This document shows, in pieces, positions 27,022 through 36,038 of a stretch of 64,000 nucleotides of DNA. Positions within the stretch are counted from its first letter, which is position 1. The number at the start of each line of letters is the position of its first letter. Location: the NCBI GenBank assembly GCA_937990185.1, contig CALKBI010000005.1, positions 1-64,000 on the forward strand. Reading direction: 5' to 3'. Position numbers and translations under genes: made by a program. The notes under the pieces are model-generated. The model made no database searches and had not been told where the DNA came from. It saw only the letters and a list, made by a program, of their open reading frames with translations. The stretch comes from an uncultured Neomegalonema sp. Lineage in GTDB: Bacteria > Pseudomonadota > Alphaproteobacteria > Rhodobacterales > Rhodobacteraceae.

Positions 27022-29553
27022 TCAGGCACGGGTCGCGCTGTCACCGCCGGTCCATTCATCAGCAACAGGCGTGCTCTCTAAATCCGGGCGCTTGCGAGCA
27101 AGGGCTGCCCGGATGTGCGATTCACTCGTCAAGAAACGGCACACGACGGCTTCGCGGGTCTTGCCGATATTTTTCTCAAGACTTACCGTTCCGCCTTGGC
27201 GTTCAACAAATTGCTGTACCAGTGTGATACTCAGGCCATCACGATGTAAGGGCGGGGGGTCCATCCCATGCATTGATTTTTCCAATACTTTCCAGGTTGC
27301 CCCGGACAGCTCAGAACGCTCTGCACCTATCCACAACACCAGTGTCTCACCCTGACGCCGCACACCGATCTCGATAACTTCGTTCGTCTCTGCATCGTTG
27401 CGGACAGCGTTGATAAGATTGTGCATAATTTCACGGAACCGCGGGCCGTCACCGGGCACTTCACCGATGCTTTCAGGGCAATCCACCCTCAGGCTGATCG
27501 GTTCAACAACATTACGCTCGATATAGCGCACAGTCGCATCAATCACGGATTTCAGATAAACAGCTTCAATGCGGAACGGAAAATCATCCGCCTGAATCAT
27601 TGCCAAGTCAGTAATACCTGTCACCAACTGCCGCAGATCATTGGCCGCCGTTGAAACGCCCGTCGTGTACTCACGTTGCTTTTCATTCAGATCGCCGAAT
27701 ATCTCCTGCGAGAGAATTTCAGAAAATCCGACAATCGTATTGAGCGGAATTTTTAATTCCTGCGAAGCGTCATGAATGCCGTCAAGGAACGCGCTTTTAA
27801 GGCGCGATAATTCTTCCAGCTTTTCGTTCTGCTCTCGCAGCGTGCGTTCTTTCGTCACCGAGTCGGTAATATCCGTAAACGCAAACATCGTTGCCCCATC
27901 AGGCAACACGGTTCCCGCCATTCTCAACACTGTACCATCTGTACGATACAGCCGCTCATGCCAAGTACCGCGCGCTTCCGTAGCGCCGGAAACAAATTCG
28001 GTCATGCGCGACCAAACGTTTTCATCCCCGAATAACGGCTCGCAGAGTGTTGCAATTTCGCGGATATGCGCGTCTTCAACCATCGAAGGCTCAAGATTCC
28101 AAAGCGCCTCAAAAGCCTCATTCGACAAGCGCCGCCGCCCATCGAGTCCCAGTACCAAGACCGCCTCGCGCAATCGGGAGAACGCGGCTTGCTGAACAGC
28201 CGACACCGTTGCCATTTCGCGTTTCATCTCGAAAAAGTCGGTGACGTCTTCGACCATCAACAATAAACCGCCCAGCGGATGCGGTTGTGCCAATAAATGG
28301 AGCACCACACCGTTCGGCAAATGCCAGTGAGTCTCATGTGCTTCAGTCAGCTTGGCATATCGTTCGAGCGTTTCTGTTCGCCATGTCGCAAAATTACGCG
28401 ACTGAGGAACATGCGCGCGTTCTCGCAATGCATTCAAAACATCGCGAAGACTTGGTAGCGATTGCATGAAACCCGGTTCAAGTCCCCAAAGATTCGCTAT
28501 CGCATCATTTGCATAAGAAAGCGTGAGATCTTTGCTGAACACTGCAACGCCGCGATGTAATCGGTCCAGCGTCAACTCATTCGCTTCGATTTGTCTACGG
28601 AGTGCATCTGCCGCCACGACTTGCGCTGTCATGTCGGTTGCAAATCCTACAGTACCGTGCCGGACAGGAATTTCACGGAATTCAAGAGTACGTTTCGAAC
28701 CACCAATCACCGTCGCAGCACGGACTTTCTGAGGGCGTCCAACTGTACGTGCTCTGGCTGCAAGATCAGAAAGCAAATTCTCTTCGTCGCCAAAAACCAA
28801 TTCGGTTTTTCCAGTGACAACTTCTTGCAGATCAGCCGCTTCGACCGCTTCGATATAAGCCCGATTAACCCAGATAGGATTTCCATCCATATCCCGGCGC
28901 CAAGCGATGATTGGAGCGTGCTCAAAATTTTCCGCAAGTTCGCTTTTAAGCAAATCACTTCGGCTCGATGCCGTCTCATCTCCGGAAACTAACCGGCGTT
29001 CAGATGCATCTTCAATGATGCTAACAAGGGCACGCCCACCCAGCGTCCGGCCAAAAATTTTTCTCGGTCCCGATTGTGGCGAATTAATCGACGACTCAAA
29101 AGGAATGCCCGTATCAAGCAGGGCATCAAGATCCGCCGACACTTGAGGAACAAAAGCCGGAGCGGCTAGCAACTCTGCAATATCTGACGTACTTGTTTCG
29201 GGTTCCAATTCATTCAGCGGAGCCGCCACACCTACCGCCATCTGTAGCTTGCGGCCCGACCAGATTGCCGCGCCATCGGCACGATCAAGCAACAAGGCAT
29301 CAAGTGCCTGAGACATGGTGTCCACTTCACCATGTGCTGCTGATATGAGCGAAGACGAAGCGCGCTCGGAACGTATTTTCTGTCGCGAAATAAAGAGTGA
29401 CGCACCCACTCCGCCGATGGCGCATAAAGCTAATGCGACTGTCGGCAACAGACCAGCCGAAGTCACAACGGATTCTTGCGCCGCCCAGACAGGCGACGGG
29501 CACATCAGCGCGGATGTGCAAAGCAATAGATATTTCCCACTGGGTGCAGGCAT
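27022..29553 (-). CDS. DivL-like PAS-domain pseudo-histidine kinase (Gln at the phospho-acceptor position)
   Basis: 843 residues: a signal-like/membrane N-terminus (about 8-24 and 32-55), PAS-like regions near 205-315, 325-445 and 455-565, a HisKA-like dimerisation helix (585-655) and a HATPase_c domain (700-810). The H-box reads ASQELKIPLN, so Gln598 replaces the phosphorylated His. The ATPase domain has an N-box (FREIMHNLINA) but no clear DxGxG. Caulobacter DivL, which has Tyr at the acceptor site and steers CckA and CtrA, has the same layout and, as I recall, a tsaE neighbour. Synteny plus the missing His make DivL orthology likely, not proven. Next gene downstream is tsaE-amgK after 13 bp. 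Confidence 0.8.
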   Translation of the reverse strand: MPAPSGKYLLLCTSALMCPSPVWAAQESVVTSAGLLPTVALALCAIGGVGASLFISRQKIRSERASSSLISAAHGEVDTMSQALDALLLDRADGAAIWSGRKLQMAVGVAAPLNELEPETSTSDIAELLAAPAFVPQVSADLDALLDTGIPFESSINSPQSGPRKIFGRTLGGRALVSIIEDASERRLVSGDETASSRSDLLKSELAENFEHAPIIAWRRDMDGNPIWVNRAYIEAVEAADLQEVVTGKTELVFGDEENLLSDLAARARTVGRPQKVRAATVIGGSKRTLEFREIPVRHGTVGFATDMTAQVVAADALRRQIEANELTLDRLHRGVAVFSKDLTLSYANDAIANLWGLEPGFMQSLPSLRDVLNALRERAHVPQSRNFATWRTETLERYAKLTEAHETHWHLPNGVVLHLLAQPHPLGGLLLMVEDVTDFFEMKREMATVSAVQQAAFSRLREAVLVLGLDGRRRLSNEAFEALWNLEPSMVEDAHIREIATLCEPLFGDENVWSRMTEFVSGATEARGTWHERLYRTDGTVLRMAGTVLPDGATMFAFTDITDSVTKERTLREQNEKLEELSRLKSAFLDGIHDASQELKIPLNTIVGFSEILSQEIFGDLNEKQREYTTGVSTAANDLRQLVTGITDLAMIQADDFPFRIEAVYLKSVIDATVRYIERNVVEPISLRVDCPESIGEVPGDGPRFREIMHNLINAVRNDAETNEVIEIGVRRQGETLVLWIGAERSELSGATWKVLEKSMHGMDPPPLHRDGLSITLVQQFVERQGGTVSLEKNIGKTREAVVCRFLTSESHIRAALARKRPDLESTPVADEWTGGDSATRA

Positions 29554-29623
29554 TCTGCTCGTCTTTTTATATACGTACTGCGTCCCAAGTACTGCATACG
29601 TCGAACAGATTGGCTTGACCAGC

Positions 29624-31033
29624 TTAAAGTAACTCTCCTGCCTTTGGCTCTACAGCGGGATCTGTCTCATCCTGCTGAACGGGGTCCAATGGCCATAAAA
29701 GTTGAACGGTCGCCCCGGAAGCCCTCCCCCGCCCGCGTCGATTAAAGAATGTTACGCTCAAACCCCGGCGCTCAAGCAAAGTCTTTGCGATAAAGATCCC
29801 GAGTCCCATTCCCTCATAATCGGTTTCCGCGTTTTTTCGCCGCGACCTGCTCGTAACAAAAGGCTCGCCCAGCCTTCCGAGCACTTCAGCAGGGTATCCC
29901 ATTCCATCATCTTCGATCTGAACCTCTAATCTCTCAGCCGATACATGGGTATGAATCGTGACAGTAGAGTGCGCAAAATCGACAGCATTCTGGATCAGGT
30001 TGCGCAGACCGTGAATAATCTCAGGGCGGCGTTCGATGCCGGGCGTGATCGGCGCAACATCATGAACCAGCGCGCCATTCACCATGAAGACAACTGTTTT
30101 TCCCGCATGACGGTGCGGGCTAGCGGCCTCTTCCAAAATCGAGAGCAATGGCACTTCTTGGAAACCAGTAATATCTTGCCGTTGGATACCAGCAAATTCC
30201 GCGAGAATATCGCGGCAGCGCGCCGTTTGTTCGCGGATCAGAGCCAAATCGCCCTCTTTGTCGATCCCATCGGGCAGATTGCGCTCCATTTCGCGCGCAG
30301 TAACCGCGATAGTGGCCAAGGGCGTTCCCAACTCATGCGCCGCCGCCGCCGCCATTGCCCCGAGTGACGACAGCTGATGCTCGCGGGACAAAGCAAGCTG
30401 AGTCGCGGCCAAAGCCTGAGACATGCCAAAGGCTTCCTCGGCGATCCGCCCGTTATAGCCTGCAGTAAACGTAATGCCCACCAGCAAGGCGAGCGCAAAC
30501 CCGACACGATAAATCACAGGAAGAATCAGCTCTTCCCCACTCGTCCGAACCAACGGAAAATGCCATAGCTCGATCAGAACGATCAGAACCAAACACACCG
30601 CGACGACAATCCGCGCGCCCCAAATCGTCAAGGCGGCAGCACTAATTGTCGTTGTTGCCAGAAACAGAATACAAAACGGGTTCGACAACCCTCCAGACAA
30701 TGCGAGTAAAATCGCCAGTTGCACTGCATCAAAAATCAACCACCCCAATGCAGCGCGCTCAGACAATCGGGCATTAGGGGGTAGGAAACTGGCGGCTAGA
30801 ATATTGAACCAAACCGACACCAAAATCACGGCGAGACTGGATATCAGCGCAAGATCGAAATCCAAAAAGAAATGCACGAAGAGGATCGTGATCAGCTGAC
30901 CGGTTACAGCGACCCACCGGATATTTGCCAGCGTCGCGGCCCGAACGCCATAACGGCGTTCATGCACGAAGGACATGTCAGTACCGACATCGCCTGGCCC
31001 AGTCCTAAAGTTCTTTTCGGCTTGAACAGCCAT
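29624..31033 (-). CDS. regB: redox-sensing sensor histidine kinase, RegB/PrrB/ActS family
   Basis: Membrane histidine kinase for global redox control. From the ATG at 31033 (AAAGG upstream) it has 469 residues; the frame extends 20 codons further without support. Six membrane helices span about 38-195. The ubiquinone-binding heptad GGLSNPF is at 114-120. The H-box AAAAHELGTPLATI has H233, and the redox-active Cys of the family is C273 (EQTARCRDILAEF). The ATPase N-box is LRNLIQNAVDFA, G1 is DDGMGY at 375 and G2 is GMGLGIF at 408. SCO/SenC is divergent next door, as in Rhodobacter, but the cognate RegA lies at 39366-39923. Confidence 0.93.
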   Translation of the reverse strand: MAVQAEKNFRTGPGDVGTDMSFVHERRYGVRAATLANIRWVAVTGQLITILFVHFFLDFDLALISSLAVILVSVWFNILAASFLPPNARLSERAALGWLIFDAVQLAILLALSGGLSNPFCILFLATTTISAAALTIWGARIVVAVCLVLIVLIELWHFPLVRTSGEELILPVIYRVGFALALLVGITFTAGYNGRIAEEAFGMSQALAATQLALSREHQLSSLGAMAAAAAHELGTPLATIAVTAREMERNLPDGIDKEGDLALIREQTARCRDILAEFAGIQRQDITGFQEVPLLSILEEAASPHRHAGKTVVFMVNGALVHDVAPITPGIERRPEIIHGLRNLIQNAVDFAHSTVTIHTHVSAERLEVQIEDDGMGYPAEVLGRLGEPFVTSRSRRKNAETDYEGMGLGIFIAKTLLERRGLSVTFFNRRGRGRASGATVQLLWPLDPVQQDETDPAVEPKAGELL

Positions 31034-31174
31034 ATATGCGCCTTTCGAGGTCGCTTCGACTTCCAACAAACGTGATTTCTTAAATCGCAGCACTCAGGGG
31101 CAATGTAATACATGAAGGGTTGCAGTACCTCCCGATAAGATAGATATGGCACGAAACGCCTCAAAGGACACATT

Positions 31175-31798
31175 ATGAGTACATTTCGCACGGCTTCATT
31201 GACTGTAGGAGCCGTTTTGTTCGCAGGAGTCATCGGCTTGGGGAGCTATACAGCACTCGGAGGGAAGATGCCGGGGGCGCGAGATTGCCCTGGGGGAATT
31301 ACCAATGCGAGCATTGGCGGCCCTTTTGAACTAACAAGTCAAACCGGCGCGCGCATGGGGTCCGAGCAATTCAAGGGAAAACCCTCTCTCGTTTATTTTG
31401 GTTACACAACTTGCCCGGATGTCTGTCCTCTCGATTTGGCTGAAGTCGGCGAAGCGGTTGATATTTTGGCGGATGAGCATGGCGAAACCGTACAATCCGT
31501 CTTCATTACCATCGACCCGGAACGCGATACCGTTGAAAAAGTCGGGGAATACGCAGGCTTTTTCCACGATGATATGGTCGGCTTGACCGGGACACCCGAG
31601 GAAATTGCGCAAACCGCGAAGTCTTTCAAAGTCTTTTACCAGCGTGTTCCAGACCCCGAGTTTCAAGACGGATATTTGATGAGTCACTCGAACACGATTT
31701 ATCTTCTCGATGAGAATGCGGAATACAAGACGTTCTACCGGGCAAACGAGGTAACTCCGAAAGACCTTGCCAGCGGCGTGGCCTGTCATATCGGGTGA
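31175..31798 (+). CDS. senC: SCO/SenC/PrrC family copper protein
   Basis: Membrane-anchored, periplasmic thioredoxin-like protein, 207 residues, used to load copper into cytochrome oxidase and implicated in redox signalling to RegB/PrrB. An N-terminal anchor (about 8-28) precedes the fold. The copper site is the CxxxC in FGYTTCPDVCPLD plus the distal His in GYLMSHSNTIYLLDE. Length fits. AAAGGA seven bases before the ATG supports the start. It is divergent from the regB-like gene, with 141 bp between start codons holding both promoters, the classic regB/senC arrangement. A CCTCTCC/GGAGAGG hairpin (31823-31841) follows the stop. Confidence 0.94.
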   Translation: MSTFRTASLTVGAVLFAGVIGLGSYTALGGKMPGARDCPGGITNASIGGPFELTSQTGARMGSEQFKGKPSLVYFGYTTCPDVCPLDLAEVGEAVDILADEHGETVQSVFITIDPERDTVEKVGEYAGFFHDDMVGLTGTPEEIAQTAKSFKVFYQRVPDPEFQDGYLMSHSNTIYLLDENAEYKTFYRANEVTPKDLASGVACHIG

Positions 31799-31822
31799 TT
31801 TAAACCGCACAACACAAAGCAT

Positions 31823-31841
31823 CCTCTCCTTTTGGGAGAGG
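31823..31841. repeat. intergenic hairpin between convergent senC-like gene and a hypothetical gene
   Basis: CCTCTCC (31823-31829), loop TTTTG, GGAGAGG (31835-31841). No T-run on the plus strand. It resembles short palindromes dispersed between genes in many proteobacteria; it may act as a weak bidirectional terminator. Confidence 0.4.
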
Positions 31842-31872
31842 GGACTTTGACAGCAATGATCTCACTTCAAAA

Positions 31873-32607
31873 TCAAGCCTTATCGGGTGGTCGCGGTTCT
31901 TGCCGGACGAGGCAATGACAATCCCACAAGATTTCATCGATTTTGTGGATATGTTTTTTCCTGTACCCCGGCGGCAGGCCCATACGAAGCGGCGGAACGC
32001 TTTTCGGCCCCGGCGCTGCGGCCTTACGTTTCGCCACTTCGCGCACATAGCGCTCGGCTTGTTTCGGCATGTCTTCCAGTGCGAGTTTGAGCGCTAACAA
32101 CCGACGGCACAGCGCCTTAGCGGAAACCTCATCATCAGGCGTCAGAATCGCTTTCGGTTCAGACCAAAGAATAAAATCCGGCCCGCCATCGAAGCCCGCA
32201 ATCCGCACTTGAATCTGAGGTTCTGTGGAACCACTCGGTTTCCGTTTTGGGCGCGAGTTGCGCCGGTTCGGATGTAATTCAGGGAAATATTTGCGTGGAT
32301 CAATCAAACAAAACTGAGGCGCACGCGGCCCCCGTTTTTTGCCCGTGCCTTTGTTCTTCAAGCGATCCCGCTTTGGCGGAACCACATACTCGGGCACGTC
32401 CACATGCCGCGCCGCCATCGCAAAAATCCGTCGCGACGCTGATTCTGCAGGGCGCAAAATCAGCAAAATCGCATTGCGAACATGACGCGGCAGCTTTTCG
32501 ACAATCGCATTATCCGAGGCCATCCCTGCTGACACAAACAACTCCGCCACAACCCGCAAAAGCGCGAGGCGATAGTTTTCAGTCATGCGTTCAAGGCTCC
32601 AGATCAT
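31873..32607 (-). CDS. basic conserved-looking hypothetical protein
   Basis: Not recognised. 244 residues from the ATG at 32607, which has AAAGGG seven bases upstream; an earlier ATG (32640) and a later one (32586) are possible. The N-terminal third is helical (MTENYRLALLRVVAELFVSAG, LPRHVRNAILLILRPAESASRRIFAM). The middle is a basic, Pro/Arg-rich stretch (KKRGPRAPQFCLIDPRKYFPEL), followed by a strand-like piece, VRIAGFDGGPDFILW, and a helical segment, AKALCRRLLALKLALEDM. The C-terminus is basic and Pro-rich. No signal peptide or membrane helix. Nucleic-acid or ribosome association is possible from the charge but unsupported. Convergent with senC. Confidence 0.75.
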   Translation of the reverse strand: MIWSLERMTENYRLALLRVVAELFVSAGMASDNAIVEKLPRHVRNAILLILRPAESASRRIFAMAARHVDVPEYVVPPKRDRLKNKGTGKKRGPRAPQFCLIDPRKYFPELHPNRRNSRPKRKPSGSTEPQIQVRIAGFDGGPDFILWSEPKAILTPDDEVSAKALCRRLLALKLALEDMPKQAERYVREVAKRKAAAPGPKSVPPLRMGLPPGYRKKHIHKIDEILWDCHCLVRQEPRPPDKA

Positions 32608-32670
32608 ATCTGCCCTTTGATTAAAACAAAACATGAACATTTAAATCGAAAAACTAACAGCTGTCAACAA

Positions 32671-32689
32671 GCATTCGCTGCGCGAATGC
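32671..32689. repeat. small palindromic hairpin in the 260-bp gap before a membrane-protein gene
   Basis: GCATTCG, loop CTGCG, CGAATGC. The gap 32608-32867 separates divergent genes and must contain both promoters; apart from this palindrome I see nothing I can name. Confidence 0.3.
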
Positions 32690-32867
32690 GTCCGATCTCA
32701 ACAAAAGCGAAAGCCGTATAATTGATGTCATGCCCGCACGAACGCGCAATCAAGACGATAAGGCGCGGTGCAAAGCCGTAACGCTCAATCCACTGCCCCC
32801 CCAATCGCGCATAAGTAAAGTTTAACCGGGATCGGATATCTTCTTAACGAAAACGCGAGGGCCGGTC

Positions 32868-33281
32868 ATGAATTTGCACGTTATTCCAAACAGTCTAATT
32901 GCTGTGCTCGGGCTGGGCTTTTATGCCTACGCTCTGCTGACGGGGATGCCTTCAGAGCAGATCATATGGCACTCACAGGTGAGTATCATGGCCCTTATCG
33001 CGGCGTTTGTGGCCTTTGCATTCAAGGCGCTCAATGCCGGTGTCGCAAAGCTCATCGCCATCGCTTTTTTGTGGTTCGGTGTGTCATCCGGCCTCACATT
33101 CACAATGGTATCTTTAGGGCTTACCTTCCTTTGCGGGTACATTGCGGGGCGTCTCAACAAAAGCGATGCTGCGCCGTATCTGCCCTTCGCCGCGCTTACC
33201 GCTGCATATTTGATTGTGATGGGCGGCGGGTTTCAGACAGAACAGGTTTCCACGGAAATCGCCGCTATCACCGTTCAATAA
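32868..33281 (+). CDS. small four-helix membrane protein, unknown function
   Basis: 137 residues, almost wholly hydrophobic, with about four or five membrane helices (IAVLGLGFYAYALL; VSIMALIAAFVAFAFKAL; LIAIAFLWFGVSSGL; FTMVSLGLTFLCGYIAG; AALTAAYLIVMGGG). I do not recognise the family. It converges on the SoeC-like gene with only 3 bp between stops. The composition and lack of charged loops suggest a small inner-membrane helper, but nothing more can be said. Confidence 0.7.
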   Translation: MNLHVIPNSLIAVLGLGFYAYALLTGMPSEQIIWHSQVSIMALIAAFVAFAFKALNAGVAKLIAIAFLWFGVSSGLTFTMVSLGLTFLCGYIAGRLNKSDAAPYLPFAALTAAYLIVMGGGFQTEQVSTEIAAITVQ

Positions 33282-33284
33282 CCC

Positions 33285-34205
33285 TCAGGTGTAGAACGTC
33301 ATCACCGCGTGCTTAGCCTCTGCAAAGAATAACCACCGCTCGGTCAGCATCCCCGCCATATGCGAGATGACAGCCAGCACCAGCCACAGCGCATCCGCTG
33401 GGGCAGGCAGTGCAATCAGGATCAGGATAATCGGCAGCACCGCGCCAAGGCCAACCGAAATCCAGCGCAGCTTGGTTGCGTGTTTGCGGGCGATTTGATG
33501 ACCCATTTCGTTCATCAGATAATTGGAGCCGGTATGCGGTTGCTCAAACAATCGCGTCTTGCCGATCTTGCCTAAGCCCGTCGCGCTTTCTGTTGTTGAA
33601 AGCGGTACAATTCTATCACCGCTGATCCACCAGAAGATCTTCACCGCCCAGGCAATCACAAGCAACACCATCGCGACGCTCGACAGGAACGATCCTGCAC
33701 TGCCAAAAAACAGCGCATGGAGCATCAAAAACAACAGTCCGCCCCCGGCAAGACTGAACAGCAAATAGCAAATCGGGGTCAGTGTGCGGTTCCAAAGCTG
33801 CACGGCTTTGATCTGCGCATAGATCATGCCGGTCGCATAAACCGTGACCAGCGCCAACACCGCAGAAATCCATCCGAGCAGGCCAATGGGTTTATCGAAA
33901 AATACCCATAACAACGCATAAAGCCCTGCCACAGCCAACGTCAAAATGGCCAACACACCCTCACGAGAGAGCCAAGAGCTACGCCATTGCGTCAAGGCGC
34001 GCCAAGCCCGCTCCGGGTGGCCAAGGTGAAAAGTCGAAGACACCAAACCGGCAACCGCCATGGCAAAGGCCAGCCCGAAATGCACCACCAGAAACGCCGT
34101 CGAGGGTGTCGCATTCGATCCGGTCGCAAAGCCCATCAGGATCAGCAGGCCAAAACCCGCGCCCGAGAAAACAGTAAAGAAAATAACGGAAGCAGCGGGA
34201 TGCAT
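33285..34205 (-). CDS. DmsC/SoeC-type membrane anchor subunit of a molybdoenzyme
   Basis: Integral membrane quinone-interacting subunit, 306 residues, eight or nine helices. Family features: MHPAASVIFFTVFSGAGFGLL at the N-terminus, SSTFHLGHPERAWRALTQWRSSWLSREGV (the conserved His-Pro-Arg loop) and an inner NRTLTPICYLLFSLAGGG. In DMSO reductase (DmsABC) and cytoplasmic sulfite dehydrogenase (SoeABC) this protein exchanges electrons with quinone through the Fe-S subunit. The SoeB-like gene is directly upstream, ends overlapping in TGATG. No catalytic A subunit is present in the window. Confidence 0.88.
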   Translation of the reverse strand: MHPAASVIFFTVFSGAGFGLLILMGFATGSNATPSTAFLVVHFGLAFAMAVAGLVSSTFHLGHPERAWRALTQWRSSWLSREGVLAILTLAVAGLYALLWVFFDKPIGLLGWISAVLALVTVYATGMIYAQIKAVQLWNRTLTPICYLLFSLAGGGLLFLMLHALFFGSAGSFLSSVAMVLLVIAWAVKIFWWISGDRIVPLSTTESATGLGKIGKTRLFEQPHTGSNYLMNEMGHQIARKHATKLRWISVGLGAVLPIILILIALPAPADALWLVLAVISHMAGMLTERWLFFAEAKHAVMTFYT

Positions 34206-34951
34206 CAGCCAATCCTCGTCAAAGCGTCATCCAGCCATCCGAGAAAGCCGGTTGCTTTCGGCTCGGCAAGACTCGCAAGGTTTACCGGTTCATCAAGGTC
34301 TTCTTGCTTAGGGCGCGGTGGCAGGTATTTGTTCACGGGTTTCGTGCCCTGTTCAGGCATCAAATCAAATCCGCCCCGATCAGCGACCATAATCGACACA
34401 TCACTTCCGGGATCATTCAAATCGCCGAAATGCCGTGCTTTGGCCGGACACGTTCGCACGCAAGACGGAACCCGATCTTCTTCGGGAATATTCTCGTTAT
34501 AAATGCGATCTACACAAAGAGTGCATTTCTTCATGACCTTTTCCGCGCCGTCCATCTCGCGCGCACCGTAAGGGCACGCCCAAGCGCAAAGACCGCAGCC
34601 GATGCAGGAGCTTTCATTCACCAGCACAATACCGTCATCGGATCGCTTAAAGCTGGCTCCGGTCGGGCAGACAGTGACGCAAGGCGCATCCTCGCAATGC
34701 AGGCAGGATTTTGGAAAATGCACCACCCGCGCGGGACCACTCTCGGGCTTGACCTCAAAGGTATGGACGCGGTTCAGGAACGTCCCGACAGGTTCATCGC
34801 CATAAGGCTGTTGATCGGAAAGCGGCGCGCCATACCCGCCCGTGTTCCATTCCTTGCACGACACAACACAGGCATGACAGCCCACGCAAATATCCAGATC
34901 AATGACAAGACCAAGTTTCCGGTCCGTCGTTTCGGGTAGCGTTGTCATCAA
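34205..34951 (-). CDS. four-cluster [4Fe-4S] ferredoxin subunit, SoeB/DmsB type
   Basis: Electron-transfer subunit, 248 residues. Four Cys groups are visible: CVGCHACVVSCKEWN, CLHCEDAPCVTVCP, CIGCGLCAWACP and CTLCVDRI with CVRTCPAKA. The N-terminal stretch GLVIDLDICVGCHACVVSCKEWNT followed by GAPLSDQQPYGDEP strongly recalls SoeB of sulfite dehydrogenase, more than DmsB. It normally sits between a molybdopterin catalytic subunit and the membrane anchor. Here the anchor is downstream, but an alpha/beta hydrolase overlaps its start by four bases where the catalytic subunit is expected. Probably cytoplasmic-side: no Tat signal. Confidence 0.9.
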   Translation of the reverse strand: MMTTLPETTDRKLGLVIDLDICVGCHACVVSCKEWNTGGYGAPLSDQQPYGDEPVGTFLNRVHTFEVKPESGPARVVHFPKSCLHCEDAPCVTVCPTGASFKRSDDGIVLVNESSCIGCGLCAWACPYGAREMDGAEKVMKKCTLCVDRIYNENIPEEDRVPSCVRTCPAKARHFGDLNDPGSDVSIMVADRGGFDLMPEQGTKPVNKYLPPRPKQEDLDEPVNLASLAEPKATGFLGWLDDALTRIG

Positions 34952-35787
34952 TTCACTCCCAAAGTTTCACGGGCAAATTCAGCAAGATGAGCATCAAATT
35001 GCTCGGATCGTTCCCAGAAAGGCGCATGGCCTGTGCCGGAGAAGGGTATCAGCTTACCGTGAGGAATCGCCTTCAGTGTTTCGTCGATCATCTCACGGAA
35101 CACCAGTTTATCCGCATCGCCCCAAAACAGCGAAACCGGACAGGTAACCGCCTCAAAATCCGGTTCATAGTCAGGCTCGCGCAGACGAGACGCCTTTCGG
35201 ATATGAGGCGGGACCAGCATATTAAAGCCAACCATCGTCGCCAAATCCATTTTCGAGAGCGTCGACGCAAAGCACCCTTTGACAAACGCAATCGTTGCCG
35301 ACAGCGCAACACGCTGATCGTCGGAATACATGCCCTCGGCGATAACATCGGGTCGGCGCTTTGCCTGCACGGACGGATCGCTCGCTGGCATAATAGACGC
35401 GCCAACCAACGCGAGGCCGCTAATATCGTCGCATCCGTAATGATGCAGATAGTCGAGCGCGATACGCCCGCCCAGCGACCACGCCACCACCAACGGGCGG
35501 TCCATCTCGCAAGTCTCGATCACGGCAGCAATATCGTCTGCCCAGCTTTTGGAATGCAGATAGTATTCGGGATCATCGTGCATATCGGATGCGCCATGAC
35601 CGCGCAGGTCGATGGCAACAAGCCGGTATGTCTCGGCAAGCGGTCCCTCAAACTGTTTTGTCCAGCACAAGTGATGCTGCGACCAGCCATGAATAAACAG
35701 AATCGGCGGCCCGTCTTCATTGCCGCCATCGCGGACGAACAGCTCAACGCCGTCACCGCCCTCGATATGATAAGTGGTTGATTTCAT
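34948..35787 (-). CDS. alpha/beta hydrolase
   Basis: 279 residues from the ATG at 35787 (a GTG three codons upstream is possible). Alpha/beta hydrolase fold with oxyanion segment FIHGWSQHHLCW and DLRGHGASD. The nucleophile elbow is VAWSLGGR (Ser), the acid residue lies in LFWGDADKLV and the His in GTGHAPFWE. The Ser nucleophile argues against haloalkane dehalogenase or epoxide hydrolase (Asp) and for an esterase or C-C hydrolase. The stop overlaps the SoeB-like start (ATGA), so the gene is coupled to the electron-transfer pair, an unusual neighbour. Whether this is functional linkage or the scar of a rearrangement is open. Upstream, 251 bp to moaC hold no gene I can support. Confidence 0.88.
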   Translation of the reverse strand: MKSTTYHIEGGDGVELFVRDGGNEDGPPILFIHGWSQHHLCWTKQFEGPLAETYRLVAIDLRGHGASDMHDDPEYYLHSKSWADDIAAVIETCEMDRPLVVAWSLGGRIALDYLHHYGCDDISGLALVGASIMPASDPSVQAKRRPDVIAEGMYSDDQRVALSATIAFVKGCFASTLSKMDLATMVGFNMLVPPHIRKASRLREPDYEPDFEAVTCPVSLFWGDADKLVFREMIDETLKAIPHGKLIPFSGTGHAPFWERSEQFDAHLAEFARETLGVN

Positions 35788-36038
35788 CGAGAGCACGCTA
35801 TGCGGGATACCCGCCCGAATTTGGCTTGCGTTGCCTCTACATGCATTTTATCGCGAGCCGACATGGGGTCTCTCCAGACGGAAAAGTAAGGACAGGTCTC
35901 TTGCAGTGCAGCAAGACTCGTGGCTTTGTCTGCCTTCATACCAGTGCCGTCAAGGACTGGCCCTATCAAGCGTCTGGATTGGATACTTCAAAAAATGAAA
36001 CTTGAACACTCATTTTTTGCCGCACCTGTGATTTCAAC

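Noticed and set aside
34942-35781. 279-codon open frame on the plus strand
   Set aside because: Antisense to the alpha/beta hydrolase, which has a full catalytic triad; the plus-strand product is Arg/His/Gln-rich noise.
35788-36038. Leader before moaC considered as a molybdenum cofactor riboswitch
   Set aside because: Only a 5-bp GCGGG/CCCGC hairpin is visible; I cannot find the conserved multi-stem pattern, and short frames there lack coding character.
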